Notes: generated by a model not told the origin, from the letters alone. A DNA stretch of 64,000 nucleotides from Flavobacterium anhuiense (GCF_004151235.1 NZ_JUIV01000002.1:372001-436000), one strand, 5' to 3'; shown: positions 8,152 to 17,732, counted from the first letter of the stretch. Numbers and translations are program-made.

Positions 8152-9375
8152 TTAGTGGCTGTGAGTTTCGCTGTTTTCATAACCCAAAACCGTAATCATA
8201 TAAGGTGTGCTAGAAACCTTAGTCTTTTTGATTGCCAATGTAGAAAGGTTTACCTGTAGTAATTCTCCAGTTGTTGGCGAAGTGATATAAGCAAAACGAT
8301 CTGTAACTGCCATTTGAGGTTTTAGTGTAGCATCTGTAGCCGTTTCTGAAGTTGCTTTAGTTTCTTTTACCGCTTGTAAACTGCTGATATCATAAAGTTT
8401 AAATTCTCCTGAATGCAATAAAACAGCCAGTTTTTTACGATCGTAACTTGTTTTGCATTGCATAATGGTTGTGTTCTGAATAATTGGTTTTACAGTATTA
8501 GCCACAACATCAATTAAAAATGCGCCTTTTGCGGCTGTATAGCCAATGAATTTTCCAGCAGAAGCCGTTTCTAAAATGCTCCCGAACCAAGCCGTTCCAA
8601 AATCTGATGGATGATCAATTAGTTTTTGGTTTCCGTTACTTTCTACAACCAAAATTCCGCTTGACGAACCAAAAACAGCATAAACGCCGTCTGAAGCATT
8701 TCCGTGAATTCCTTTTGTCTGTAGTTTAGCATCAAAAAGCGTTTTTCCTGTATTGTCAATAATTTTTACTTTTTCAGGAAGCGTTCCCGTAACCGAATTA
8801 TCTTTTACTGTAATCGCATAAGTTCCGTTTGTAAAAGTTGCCATTGCACCGTGATGCGCCAATAAACCTGCATTTATCGTTTTGAAAGTTGAGCCAGCTT
8901 TGTTTACATCAGCTTCTTTACCAACAGAAAGCGTTCCGTCTCCGTCGTTAAAAGTTAGGATTTCGCCAATTTTACTTTTAAAATGTGTTGGTTTTAATGC
9001 GCTTGTCGCTAAAATTCCAAATTTCGGAACATCATCAACATCAATATGATCGCCGTGTAATTCCAATCCGCTGTCGAAAGTTTCTACAAAATTATTGTCT
9101 CTGTGAACAATTCCTGCATAACGTCCAGATTCTGTTGTGTACAAAGAGGCTTTAGCAAATTTTGCCGTAAAAGAACTGATTTTATCTTCATGCGGATCAA
9201 AAAGCGTTAGCTCAGTAGTTTTTTCGTCAGAAAGTAAAACTCGAACAAAAGTGTGTTCTTCTGAAGTGTCGTGATCATGATCATGATCGTCATGGTTGTC
9301 ATCGTCGTTGCTGCACGAAACCGCAAAAAGCGAAACTGCAAATAAAAATAGTAATTTGTAAAACTTGTTTTTCAT
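8152..9375 (-). CDS. His/Asp-rich lipoprotein, AztD-like zinc-chaperone candidate
   Basis: A 407-residue exported lipoprotein. The signal peptide ends in a lipobox (FAVSC), followed by an acidic and histidine-rich tail (NDDDNHDDHDHDHD, about 23-36) suited to metal binding. The rest has repeated beta-strand units (such as NGTYAITV, DGVYAVFG, KLAVLLHSGEFKLYDI) consistent with a beta-propeller, with further histidines (HGDHID, LAHHGAM). The layout resembles AztD-type periplasmic zinc chaperones; this is recognition from memory, so moderate confidence. It is last in a leftward operon with a TonB receptor and two DUF4625 lipoproteins, consistent with outer-membrane capture and hand-over of a divalent metal, most likely zinc. 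Confidence 0.6.
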   Translation of the reverse strand: MKNKFYKLLFLFAVSLFAVSCSNDDDNHDDHDHDHDTSEEHTFVRVLLSDEKTTELTLFDPHEDKISSFTAKFAKASLYTTESGRYAGIVHRDNNFVETFDSGLELHGDHIDVDDVPKFGILATSALKPTHFKSKIGEILTFNDGDGTLSVGKEADVNKAGSTFKTINAGLLAHHGAMATFTNGTYAITVKDNSVTGTLPEKVKIIDNTGKTLFDAKLQTKGIHGNASDGVYAVFGSSSGILVVESNGNQKLIDHPSDFGTAWFGSILETASAGKFIGYTAAKGAFLIDVVANTVKPIIQNTTIMQCKTSYDRKKLAVLLHSGEFKLYDISSLQAVKETKATSETATDATLKPQMAVTDRFAYITSPTTGELLQVNLSTLAIKKTKVSSTPYMITVLGYENSETHSH

Positions 9376-9424
9376 TGTAATAAAGGATTAAAATTTGTAA
9401 ATAATTGAGTTTTGAATGGTTTGC

Positions 9425-11632
9425 TTATCGCGAAATCAAAAACGGAATCTTCATAGAAACAATAATGTTTCGTCCCGCTTCTGGAAGTTCGATAAGTCGA
9501 TAAAAGCTAGTGTGATTTAAATATCTTGTATTGAATAAATTTTGGATCTGAATATTGATGCTGATATCTTGTTTTCCTGTTTTTATTTTTGATCCTAAAG
9601 CCAAATTAAAGACATGACTTTCAGCCGTTTTTTTCTCAGGCGGAACAATATTATTTTGCTGTGCCGTAAAACGATAATCAACAGAAAAATAAGGTTCTTT
9701 TAGAAAGCTGATTTGCGGTTCATAATTCAATCCAAACAAAACAGAAGGCGGAGGCGAGAACGGGAGCGTATAGCCTTTTTTGCTTCCTGATTTTTGTTCT
9801 GAATAAAGATATTCGGCACCAATTTCTGCGCTTAAAGATTCTAGGAAATAATAACGCGTCTGCAATTCTGCGCCGTAGCGAAAGACTTTACTTTGTTCAT
9901 ATTCAAAAACCTGATTTCCTGCTCCATAATAAATATCATGTGCTGAGGTTGGGTTTAAATAAATGAAATTTGGAAAATAGTTCACAAACGGAGTCAGCTG
10001 AAAAGACCAGTTGTGCTGTTGCCATTCTATTCCCAAATCCAATTGATACGAACGTTCTGCATCCAAATTCGGATTTCCTTTTTCGAATCTGAAATAATGA
10101 TAATTTACACCGTTTGAAGCCAGTTCTTTGGCAATCGGCATTCTAAAGCTTGATCCTAAATTGGCTTTCAGCGAAAGATTTCCAGGATTATAATTGATTC
10201 CTGCAGACCACGTAAAGCTGTCAAAAGTTTTGGTTAAATCTTGAGAACGCTGTAAATATTCCATTTGCGTCTGATTGTTTTCAGATACAGGACTTTGAAA
10301 CCAATCGTAATACGATTTCATTTTAATAGTTCCGTAATCATAGCGAATCGCGCCATTCAGCCACCATTTTTCGTTCAGTTCGATTTTATCATAAACAAAT
10401 GCACCGGCGTTGAATTGCGAAAAAGCGGGAATAAGGAAACTCCATCCGCTAATTTCATTTTGTTGGGAAACTACATTCGAACCAATTGTAATTTGATGAT
10501 TATTAATTCTGAATTCATCTTTAGCCGAAAACGACCAAACATCTTTATCATATTGGCGTTCCAAATCCTGTGGAGCGTACATATCTTCTGGATAAATTGG
10601 AGGCATATAACCATGATTCACATAATGGCTATATTCTCTTCTAAAGTTATTCTGAAAACCAATTTGCGTCTCAAAAGCATGATTTCCCAATTGAAAAGAA
10701 GTCGTATTGCTAACCTTTAAATGATTGACTTGCTGATACGGCATCAAAATATCACGGCTTGATTTGTCGTGTAATTCAAGATCTACATTTCGAGGTTCAA
10801 GTCCATGCGCATTCGCGAAAAATCCGCTTTTGGTATGCACATTGCTGAAATAGAAAACCGATTTAAAATGCTCGCCAGAATAACCCGTGCTCAAATGAAA
10901 ATCAAGTTCTTTTCCAGCCGTATTTCGCAAATGATTTTTGTACAACGGGACAGCGTAACTATACACATGCACCACATCTGTCGGAACGCGATAATCGCCG
11001 TAATCCATTGTGGTAACACGCGAATCAAAGAACCAGTTTTTGTTTCTTCCGAATAAATTAATTGAACTTCCAAATTGCGCATTGTTGCTTTTTCCTGTAA
11101 GATCAACGCTTCCGCCAAAAGTATTTTGCAACGGAAGTGGAAGCGGTTTAATATTTATCGCACCGCCGACAGCATCAGATCCGTAAATAAATGAAGAAGG
11201 GCCTTTTATAATTTCTACTCGATTGACAGCATATTGATCGATTTCCAGTCCGTGATCGGCACCCCATTGCTGACCTTCGTGTTTCAAACCATTCTCAACC
11301 ACAATAACCTGATTAAAACTCAAACCACGAATAAGCGGTTTAGAACCTCCAGAACCAATCGAAATGGTTTTAACGCCAGGCAATTTCTGCAAAGACTGCA
11401 TCAAACTTCCGCCAAGATTACGCTGAATAAAACTATTGTTTACCGTTTCAACATTCAGCGATTCTTCTTTTTTGCGTTTCTGAACAGTATTATTGCTGAT
11501 TAAAACTTCCTCTAGCTCTTTAATTTCTGATTTTTTTTCTGAAGGCTGATTTTGAGAAAAAGCTTCGGCTGAAAACAATAAACTGATGAGTAAAAAACAA
11601 TATTTCCAATACTTGGATAGGACATTCTTCAT
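9425..11632 (-). CDS. TonB-dependent outer-membrane receptor, probably for metal uptake
   Basis: A 735-residue receptor with a signal peptide (cleavage near AEAFSQ), a plug domain at about 50-165 (RGLSFNQVIVVENGLKHEG, VEIIKGPSSFIYGSDAVGG) and a C-terminal 22-strand-type barrel ending in an aromatic/hydrophobic strand. It lacks the N-terminal carboxypeptidase-like domain of SusC-type receptors, as expected for siderophore or metal receptors. Histidine-bearing loops and its neighbours (His-rich lipoprotein, DUF4625 lipoproteins) point to a metal substrate, by analogy with ZnuD. It starts 10 bp after the 155-aa lipoprotein gene. Confidence 0.85.
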   Translation of the reverse strand: MKNVLSKYWKYCFLLISLLFSAEAFSQNQPSEKKSEIKELEEVLISNNTVQKRKKEESLNVETVNNSFIQRNLGGSLMQSLQKLPGVKTISIGSGGSKPLIRGLSFNQVIVVENGLKHEGQQWGADHGLEIDQYAVNRVEIIKGPSSFIYGSDAVGGAINIKPLPLPLQNTFGGSVDLTGKSNNAQFGSSINLFGRNKNWFFDSRVTTMDYGDYRVPTDVVHVYSYAVPLYKNHLRNTAGKELDFHLSTGYSGEHFKSVFYFSNVHTKSGFFANAHGLEPRNVDLELHDKSSRDILMPYQQVNHLKVSNTTSFQLGNHAFETQIGFQNNFRREYSHYVNHGYMPPIYPEDMYAPQDLERQYDKDVWSFSAKDEFRINNHQITIGSNVVSQQNEISGWSFLIPAFSQFNAGAFVYDKIELNEKWWLNGAIRYDYGTIKMKSYYDWFQSPVSENNQTQMEYLQRSQDLTKTFDSFTWSAGINYNPGNLSLKANLGSSFRMPIAKELASNGVNYHYFRFEKGNPNLDAERSYQLDLGIEWQQHNWSFQLTPFVNYFPNFIYLNPTSAHDIYYGAGNQVFEYEQSKVFRYGAELQTRYYFLESLSAEIGAEYLYSEQKSGSKKGYTLPFSPPPSVLFGLNYEPQISFLKEPYFSVDYRFTAQQNNIVPPEKKTAESHVFNLALGSKIKTGKQDISINIQIQNLFNTRYLNHTSFYRLIELPEAGRNIIVSMKIPFLISR

Positions 11633-11642
11633 TAATCTGATC

Positions 11643-12110
11643 TTATAAAATTTTAATACTTAAACCTTTCAGCGTTTGCCAGCCTTCTTTGTCCGTCAAG
11701 CGAATCATAAAATGATAATCTCCAGGATCAACATCAGCAGGAATGGTGATTTGTGCTGTTGCTTCGTAACTTTTCATTCCGTTCGGAATAGTATAATTGT
11801 TAATGAAAAGCATTGGTTTTACAGGCTTTTTTACCGCTTCCATTTCACAAGTTGTCACTTCTGTACTATGCGTGTGATGATCGAAGTTGTGATGAATGTC
11901 CAGACTGTAAGAACCCAACTCAACGTTATCGCTAAAAGAAGCTTTAAAAGTGATCGTCTGACCGCGTTCAATCGTACTGCACTGAATCGGAAAAGCATTT
12001 TGTGTAATATCAATCACAGGATATTCGGTATCGATTTCAGCATTGTCGCTTGAACAAGATGTTATAAAGACAAGGGCAAAAACGCCTAGTAGAGACTTTA
12101 AATTTTTCAT
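11643..12110 (-). CDS. DUF4625 lipoprotein
   Basis: A 155-residue surface or periplasmic lipoprotein with lipobox FITSC and one DUF4625/immunoglobulin-like domain. The segment FSDNVELGSYSLDIHHNFDHH followed by HTHS brings several histidines together (about 78-93), a likely metal site. Genes of this family commonly lie beside TonB receptors in Bacteroidota; the molecular role is not established. It is 10 bp upstream of the receptor gene. Confidence 0.75.
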   Translation of the reverse strand: MKNLKSLLGVFALVFITSCSSDNAEIDTEYPVIDITQNAFPIQCSTIERGQTITFKASFSDNVELGSYSLDIHHNFDHHTHSTEVTTCEMEAVKKPVKPMLFINNYTIPNGMKSYEATAQITIPADVDPGDYHFMIRLTDKEGWQTLKGLSIKIL

Positions 12111-12125
12111 ATTTTTTGATTGGAA

Positions 12126-13046
12126 TTAAAGTGCAAATGGAACCTCAAGAGATTGCGAAAAATTGATGTTATAAGTCGTGTTTTTATACAAAACCAGAAA
12201 AGTATAATTGCCAGTTGCCCAAGATTTATTAGCAACCAAATCCTGCGGAACAGGTAAATTATTGTCTTTTGATGCGCCAATTGTAAGCTTTGGTGTCTCT
12301 CTCAAAAACTTTGTCCCGTCCCACGGAATGTTCGAAAACTGACCAGCTTCGGCCATATTTTTATGTTCGAAAACATCATACACAATCACTTTGCTAAAAT
12401 CAATCTGATCCACACTTTCCGGATTGTGTTTGGTATTTTTATTAATCAAAAGCAGATACATAATTCCGTCTCCTTTTACACCTTCAAGCGTAACCTGCGA
12501 ACTGAAAATATCGTTGTTTTTGTATTTAGCAGTTTCATCAGAAAATTTGCCTTTTCTGTACATAAAAGCATCATTTATAAAAAGTGTAAATACTGAGGCA
12601 ACTGGGTTTACAGGAATATTTTCTAATTTGTAAATCGTTAGGTTTTTCTTGATTTCTAGTTTCGTTCCGTTTTGATCGTTTATGATGATGATGAAATCGT
12701 ATTTACCTTCAACGGCATCTTCGGGAATGTCAAAATGCTTGTGAATTGTGGCATTTTTTGCGCCTGCATATTGTGTCCAGGTAATTTCATGCGACCAAAC
12801 TTTTGAATACGTTTCGGTACTTTTCTGCACAATTTTTACCTGTACATTTTCAATTTTATCTGAGGCCGTGACTTCAGCATTAAAATGGAAATCTTGTCCG
12901 ATAGTAGCCGTTTCGTTGTTGCCAAGACCCAGTTCGATTTTGTCAATAGCTGGAATGGCCTGTTCTTTTTCTGAATCGTCGTTACTACAGCTTGTAAAAG
13001 CAATTGTCGCGAAAAACGAAGCCAGAATGAGTTTTGTTGTTTTCAT
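12126..13046 (-). CDS. DUF4625-type lipoprotein, longer paralogue
   Basis: The start is placed at ATG 13044-13046, giving MKTTKLILASFFATIAFTSC as a proper lipoprotein signal. The longer open frame to 13112 would bury it behind 22 charged residues. The mature part (about 307 residues in all) begins with an immunoglobulin-like DUF4625 domain (IDKIELGLGNNETATIG to about residue 140), followed by a second beta-rich half without a recognised motif. It lies 15 bp from the smaller DUF4625 gene. Probably an accessory surface lipoprotein of the adjacent TonB receptor. Confidence 0.72.
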   Translation of the reverse strand: MKTTKLILASFFATIAFTSCSNDDSEKEQAIPAIDKIELGLGNNETATIGQDFHFNAEVTASDKIENVQVKIVQKSTETYSKVWSHEITWTQYAGAKNATIHKHFDIPEDAVEGKYDFIIIINDQNGTKLEIKKNLTIYKLENIPVNPVASVFTLFINDAFMYRKGKFSDETAKYKNNDIFSSQVTLEGVKGDGIMYLLLINKNTKHNPESVDQIDFSKVIVYDVFEHKNMAEAGQFSNIPWDGTKFLRETPKLTIGASKDNNLPVPQDLVANKSWATGNYTFLVLYKNTTYNINFSQSLEVPFAL

Positions 13047-13394
13047 TTTTTCTGATTTGATTTTGATCATTTTATAAAGAGTATTTGGGTTACGAAAGCA
13101 TTGTGATTTCAATATTCAAGTCCCAGAGGGACGAAATATTTATAGAAATAAATTCATCATTTAGAAGAAAGCACCAGCGGGGTGAAACATCTTTTAAATG
13201 AATGAAAAACGACAGAACAGAACTAAAAACCTGAATAGCGGTCTAGTTCAAATGCTGTAATCGATAAAGTTGAAAAGAGAATTTCTTGTGCGGAAAAAGC
13301 AGAAATCAATGACAATTACAATATCAATCTTGTTTAGTTGCTTAAAATCAATGAAATAGCCGAATTGCCAAAGCAAAACAGAGCACAAAAAATA
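13047..13394. repeat. Gene-free spacer with Bacteroidota intergenic repeat
   Basis: No gene seen. Positions 13119-13188 carry CCCAGAGGGACGAAATATTT and, 30 bp on, CACCAGCGGGGTGAAAC. Each is a short imperfect hairpin (CCCAGAGGG, CACC...GGTG) of a kind scattered through Bacteroidota genomes. The remainder is unremarkable AT-rich sequence. Confidence 0.5.
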
Positions 13395-13745
13395 CTAAAA
13401 TGTAAAAGGCGGGGCTCGAAGTGAGAAAAGCGCCCCTTTAAAAAATGCAAAATGCGGTTTGCTGTAAAAACTAGTGTGTTTTACAACAGGATTATTCATG
13501 AAAAACTGAAAAACATGGAACTCAAATGTGCCAACAGCGCTGAACTTAAAATCGCAAATCGAACATTTATGAAACGAATGCAGTTTGGCTTTGAATTGCG
13601 GTTTTTCGGAGACAGAAAATTCTAATTTCTCTTTTGCCGAATGAGTATCCAAAATATGCTCATACGAATGGACAGCCGGAAAAAGTATTGCGAACAATAC
13701 AATCAAAGGCATGAAGAGATTTATAAATTTAAGCTTCTTTTTCAT
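13395..13745 (-). CDS. Small membrane-anchored His/Cys protein of the metal locus
   Basis: A 116-residue protein with an N-terminal hydrophobic segment (about 8-25, INLFMPLIVLFAILFPAVH). A cluster of possible metal ligands follows: HSYEH (25-29), H35, then HSFHKCSICDF (about 56-66). Similar small proteins lie near metal transporters in Bacteroidota, but I cannot name a family. It is the first gene behind the palindromic boxes at 13784-13836 and is separated from the next gene of the locus by a repeat-bearing spacer. Confidence 0.6.
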   Translation of the reverse strand: MKKKLKFINLFMPLIVLFAILFPAVHSYEHILDTHSAKEKLEFSVSEKPQFKAKLHSFHKCSICDFKFSAVGTFEFHVFQFFMNNPVVKHTSFYSKPHFAFFKGALFSLRAPPFTF

Positions 13746-13783
13746 TCGTTAAGATTACTTCTGATATTTTCAACCAGAATTAA

Positions 13784-13836
13784 TGCAATAGTGTTGCAAA
13801 TATAGAAATCTTATTTTTAAATGCAATGTTGTTGCG
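13784..13836. promoter_or_regulatory. Two palindromic operator-like boxes between the metal locus and the M1 peptidase
   Basis: TGCAATAGTGTTGCA (13784-13798) and TGCAATGTTGTTGCG (13822-13836) share the form TGCAAT-n3-GTTGCr and start 38 bp apart in the divergent intergenic region. The spacing, symmetry and adjacent metal-uptake genes suggest a Zur/Fur-family metalloregulator. The regulator itself is not in the window. Confidence 0.5.
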
Positions 13837-13897
13837 ATAATTGTTTGTAAAAAATCAATGCTTTTGCTAATTTTAGCAAATCTTATATTCCTTAAAA

Positions 13898-16465
13898 ATG
13901 AAAATTTTCTACAGCTTTCTTTGTTTTTTTATATTGATTTTCAATAGTTTTTCTCAGGTAAAAGAAAATGAATTATTAGAAAATGGTGTTTTAGAACAGC
14001 TGGCGAAATTTCGTAAAAAGCAGATTTCAGATCTTCAATACATTTTGTCTTTCGAAATTCCGTATAAGAAATCAGAAAATATAAATTCTAATTTGATTGT
14101 AAATTTGAGTTTATCTGATTTAAGTCAGCCCTTAATTTTAGATTTTAAAGAGAAAACTTCCAACATAAAAACAGTTGAAGCAAACGGAAAAAAGCTTTCT
14201 ATTATTCATGAAAACGGGCATATTGTAATTCCGGTTTCGGCTTTGGTTTCAGGAAAAAATACATTTTCAATTTCATTTATTGCAGGTAATTTATCTTTAA
14301 ACAGAAATGACGATTTTTTGTATACTTTGTTAGTTCCAGATCGCGCGAGTACATTGTTTCCGTGTTTCGATCAGCCTGATTTAAAAGCGACTTATAAACT
14401 GAGTCTTTCTGTACCGAAAGATTGGTCTGTTTTGGCTGGAGCTGATGTTGTAGAGAAACTCGAAAAAGGCGATTTTACGGCTTATACTTTCGGAGAATCC
14501 GATAAAATGAGTACGTATTTATTCTCTTTTGTTGCAGGAAAATTTAAAAGTGCGACACAGAAACCAGGTTTAGAAATGACGATGTTATATCGTGAAAATA
14601 GCCCAGAGAAATTTCGCGTAAGCGCTGATACTATTTTCAATCTGCATCAACAATCTTTAGACTTTTTAGAAAAATATACCAATTATAAATTTCCTTTTCA
14701 AAAGCTGGATTTCGCTTCAATTCCAGTTTTTCAATATGGCGGAATGGAGCATGTTGGTGCGATTCAATACCGAGAATCAACTTTGTTTTTGGATAACAGC
14801 GCAACCGACAGCGAAAAACTAAATCGTGCAAAATTGATTGCTCACGAAACCTCGCACATGTGGTTTGGCGATTTGGTAACTATGAAATGGTTTGACGATG
14901 TTTGGATGAAAGAGGTTTTTGCCAACTTTATGGCCGATAAAATCATGAATCCGATTTTCCCGAAAGTCAATCATAATCTGCAGTTTTTTACAGCGCATTA
15001 TCCTAGCGCTTACGCGGAAGATCGATCTTTAGGAACACATCCGATCAAACAGCATTTGGCGAATTTGAAGAATGCGGGATCACTATACGGCGCTATTATT
15101 TACAACAAAGCACCCATTATGATGCGTCAGTTAGAGGCTTCGATGGGTAAGGAAGCGTTTCAAAAAGGAATTCAAAAATACATTCAGAAATACGCCAACG
15201 ACAATGCCGATTGGAATAATTTGGTAGAACTTCTAGATGCTGAAACGCCTTTGGATATGAAAAAATGGAGCGATGTCTGGGTTAATAAATCTGGAAGAGC
15301 CATCTTTACAGATAAAGTTGAATACGATTCTAAAAACCGAATTAAAAGTTTTGAAATTCAACAACAAGCCGAGGATAAATCAGAGGATATCTGGCCTCAG
15401 GTTTTTCAGATTGGTTTAGTTTATGCTAAAGAGGTAAAGATTTTATCGGTTAATGTTAATGACAAAAGTACCGTCGTAAAAGAAGCCGAAGGACTCGAAA
15501 AACCGCTAGCTGTTATTTACAATTATAACGGTTTTGGATACGGCGTTTTTCCGCTTGATGGGAATAATTTAAATTATATTGCTTCTTTGAAAGATGAAAT
15601 GGCAAGAGCTTCAGCTTATAGTAATCTTTACGAAAATACTTTGATTGGGAATGTTTCCCCAGAAAGAGCTTTTGATTGTTTTCTAAAAGGAATTGAGACG
15701 GAGCAAAATGAATTAGTTCTGCGAATTGTTTCAGGAAGTTTGAATACAATTTATTGGAGATTATTGACGGAAAAACAGCAAAACAAATTCCAGAAACAGC
15801 TCGAAGGGGTTTTGAATGAACGTTTGCAGGCTAATTTATCGGCCAATATCAAAAAGACTTTATTCGGATTATTTAGTTCGATTGCGTATTCTAATTCGGC
15901 GAAAGCCAGTTTGTACAAGGTTTGGAATAGAGAAATTTCGATTCCGAATTTGAAATTAAATGAAGACGATTATACCAATATGGCAATGAATCTGGCGATT
16001 TTTAAACATCCACTGGCTGATGGAATCTTGGAGAAAACAAGAACTTCGTTTACAAATCCTGATAAACAAAAGCGTTTTGAGTTTTTATTACCTTCATTAT
16101 CAAAAGATGAATCGGTTCGAAATGCTTTTATGGAATCTTTAAAAGACGATTCAAACCGCGAAAAAGAATCTTGGGTTTCGGTTGGATTGGCCAATATTCA
16201 TCATCCGCTTCGTCAGGAAAGTGCGCAAAAGTATATTAGATTTTCATTAGATTTGGTTGATGAAATTCAGCGCACGGGAGATATTTTCTTTCCGAAAGAT
16301 TGGCTGGATAATACTGTTGGGAAGTATTCTTCGAAATTTGCTTTTGATGAAGTACAGCGATTCTTAAAAGAAAACCCTAATTTTAGTCCGATCTTGAAGC
16401 GTAAATTGTTTCAGGCGACAGATTTGCTTTATAAAGCACAAAACATAAAAAAAGAAACCGAATGA
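13898..16465 (+). CDS. M1 family zinc aminopeptidase
   Basis: An 855-residue secreted or periplasmic M1 (gluzincin) aminopeptidase. A signal peptide (FILIFNSFSQ) precedes the N-terminal beta domain. The substrate-binding motif is GGMEH (281-285) in place of the usual GAMEN. The zinc site HETSH (H316, E317, H320) is completed by E339 in MKEVFANF, the expected 18 residues on. A C-terminal helical ERAP1-like region completes it. The GGMEH variant keeps the glutamate that contacts the peptide N-terminus. The stop overlaps the next start by 4 bp (ATGA), so the DUF58 gene is co-translated. Confidence 0.92.
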   Translation: MKIFYSFLCFFILIFNSFSQVKENELLENGVLEQLAKFRKKQISDLQYILSFEIPYKKSENINSNLIVNLSLSDLSQPLILDFKEKTSNIKTVEANGKKLSIIHENGHIVIPVSALVSGKNTFSISFIAGNLSLNRNDDFLYTLLVPDRASTLFPCFDQPDLKATYKLSLSVPKDWSVLAGADVVEKLEKGDFTAYTFGESDKMSTYLFSFVAGKFKSATQKPGLEMTMLYRENSPEKFRVSADTIFNLHQQSLDFLEKYTNYKFPFQKLDFASIPVFQYGGMEHVGAIQYRESTLFLDNSATDSEKLNRAKLIAHETSHMWFGDLVTMKWFDDVWMKEVFANFMADKIMNPIFPKVNHNLQFFTAHYPSAYAEDRSLGTHPIKQHLANLKNAGSLYGAIIYNKAPIMMRQLEASMGKEAFQKGIQKYIQKYANDNADWNNLVELLDAETPLDMKKWSDVWVNKSGRAIFTDKVEYDSKNRIKSFEIQQQAEDKSEDIWPQVFQIGLVYAKEVKILSVNVNDKSTVVKEAEGLEKPLAVIYNYNGFGYGVFPLDGNNLNYIASLKDEMARASAYSNLYENTLIGNVSPERAFDCFLKGIETEQNELVLRIVSGSLNTIYWRLLTEKQQNKFQKQLEGVLNERLQANLSANIKKTLFGLFSSIAYSNSAKASLYKVWNREISIPNLKLNEDDYTNMAMNLAIFKHPLADGILEKTRTSFTNPDKQKRFEFLLPSLSKDESVRNAFMESLKDDSNREKESWVSVGLANIHHPLRQESAQKYIRFSLDLVDEIQRTGDIFFPKDWLDNTVGKYSSKFAFDEVQRFLKENPNFSPILKRKLFQATDLLYKAQNIKKETE

Positions 16466-17388
16466 AAATTGAATCGGAAATAGAGAAAGTCTCGAGTTTT
16501 CAGCATCTGGAAATGCTGGCAAATCAGGTTGTGGAAGGTTTTATATCGGGAATGCACAAGAGTCCGTTTCATGGATTTTCAGCTGAATTTGCCGAGCATA
16601 AAGTCTATAACGCAGGCGAAAGCACCAAACATATCGATTGGAAATTATTCGCCAAAACCGATCGCTTGTATACGAAACGTTTTGAAGAAGAAACCAATTT
16701 ACGCTGTCATTTGATTGTAGATAATTCGTCGTCAATGCATTATCCGGAATTAAAATCGAATCAGCCATTTTACGAAAAAAAGATTGGATTTGCCGTTTTG
16801 GCTTCGGCAGTTTTAATGAATATTTTAAAGAAACAGCGCGATGCGGTTGGTTTGAGTGTTTTCTCGGATAAATACGAATATTACGCTCCAGAAAAAGGAA
16901 GCGATCGTCATCATAGAATGCTTTTAAACAAACTGGAAGAATTATTGGTTCAGCCAAAAGTCAAAAAAACAACCGATACTATTACATATTTGCATCAGAT
17001 TGCTGAGAAAATGCATCGCCGTTCGATGATTATTTTGTTTACCGATATGTTTCAGACAGAAGATGATGAGAAATTATTTAACGCATTGCAGCATTTAAAA
17101 CACAACAAGCACAAAGTGGTTTTGTTTCATGTGGTTGACAATGAGACCGAGTTGAATTTTGATTTTGATAATTCACCTAGAAAATTCATCGATTTAGAAT
17201 CGGGAGATGAGGTTTCGATTTTTGCGGATAACGTAAAAGAGGAATATGAAAAAAGGGTAGAAGCTTATTTTAAAAACTTGGCTTTAACCTGCGCAAAGAA
17301 CCAAATTAAGTACGTTCCGGTAAATGTTGGCGATAATTTTGAAAAAATATTGACTACATATTTGATTGAAAAACAAAACTTTGGATGA
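16462..17388 (+). CDS. DUF58 / von Willebrand A-like domain protein
   Basis: A 308-residue cytosolic protein of the DUF58 family. The hallmark block HIDWKLFAKTDRLY lies at about 57-70, followed by a VWA-like fold with a MIDAS-type start DNSSSMHY (about 88-95) and ILFTDMFQ (about 192-199). Family members usually partner MoxR-type AAA ATPases and act in envelope or metal-centre maturation. No MoxR gene is adjacent here, which is slightly unusual. It overlaps the M1 aminopeptidase by 4 bp. Confidence 0.85.
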   Translation: MKIESEIEKVSSFQHLEMLANQVVEGFISGMHKSPFHGFSAEFAEHKVYNAGESTKHIDWKLFAKTDRLYTKRFEEETNLRCHLIVDNSSSMHYPELKSNQPFYEKKIGFAVLASAVLMNILKKQRDAVGLSVFSDKYEYYAPEKGSDRHHRMLLNKLEELLVQPKVKKTTDTITYLHQIAEKMHRRSMIILFTDMFQTEDDEKLFNALQHLKHNKHKVVLFHVVDNETELNFDFDNSPRKFIDLESGDEVSIFADNVKEEYEKRVEAYFKNLALTCAKNQIKYVPVNVGDNFEKILTTYLIEKQNFG

Positions 17389-17426
17389 TATTTTAAAAAA
17401 TAATTTCATTTTTTTTATAAAAACGC

Positions 17427-17456
17427 TTGCAGAAATGAAATTCTGTTATATCTTTG
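17427..17456 (+). promoter_or_regulatory. Promoter of tRNA-Asp copy 1
   Basis: TTG (17427-17429), 19 bp, TATCTTTG (17449-17456): a textbook Bacteroidota vegetative promoter, 18 bp before the tRNA. The flanking sequence AACGCTTGCAGAAA recurs before the second copy. Confidence 0.8.
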
Positions 17457-17474
17457 CAACCGCAATAACGCAGA

Positions 17475-17548
17475 GGTTTGGTAGTTCAGTTGGTTAGAAT
17501 ACATGCCTGTCACGCATGGGGTCGCGGGTTCGAGTCCCGTCCAGACCG
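17475..17548 (+). tRNA. tRNA-Asp (GTC), copy 1
   Basis: A 74-nt cloverleaf: acceptor GGTTTGG pairs with CCAGACC, anticodon arm CATGC-CTGTCAC-GCATG with anticodon GTC, T-arm GCGGG-TTCGAGT-CCCGT, discriminator G. CCA is not encoded. Confidence 0.97.
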
Positions 17549-17560
17549 CAATATTGGGAG

Positions 17561-17588
17561 AAGCCTTTCTATTAAGAAAGGCTTTTTT
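17561..17588 (+). terminator. Terminator after tRNA-Asp copy 1
   Basis: A perfect 10-bp stem AAGCCTTTCT with AGAAAGGCTT, 4-nt loop, then T6. Confidence 0.9.
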
Positions 17589-17649
17589 GCCCAAAAACGG
17601 TATCTAAGATTAGTTGTGTTGTTTTGCTACGACTTTGTAACTCGTAGCT

Positions 17650-17703
17650 GGTTTAGTAGTTAGACCAATGAAAAGCTTTCCACTTTTGTGGATGGCTTTT
17701 TTG
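17650..17703 (+). pseudogene. Possible degenerate tRNA-Asp remnant with its own terminator-like hairpin
   Basis: GGTTTAGTAGTTAGACC (17650-17666) looks like the first 12 nt of tRNA-Asp (one change) joined to its 3' AGACC. It is followed by a hairpin and T-run (17671-17703) in the same relative place as the terminators of the two intact copies. Short, so the resemblance could be chance. Confidence 0.3.
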
Positions 17704-17732
17704 ATTTAAGACACTTTTGTTTTTTTTTGTTT

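Noticed and set aside
9425..11632. SusC/SusD-type glycan receptor for the metal-locus TonB protein
   Set aside because: It lacks the N-terminal carboxypeptidase-like domain and a SusD gene; neighbours are His-rich and DUF4625 lipoproteins.
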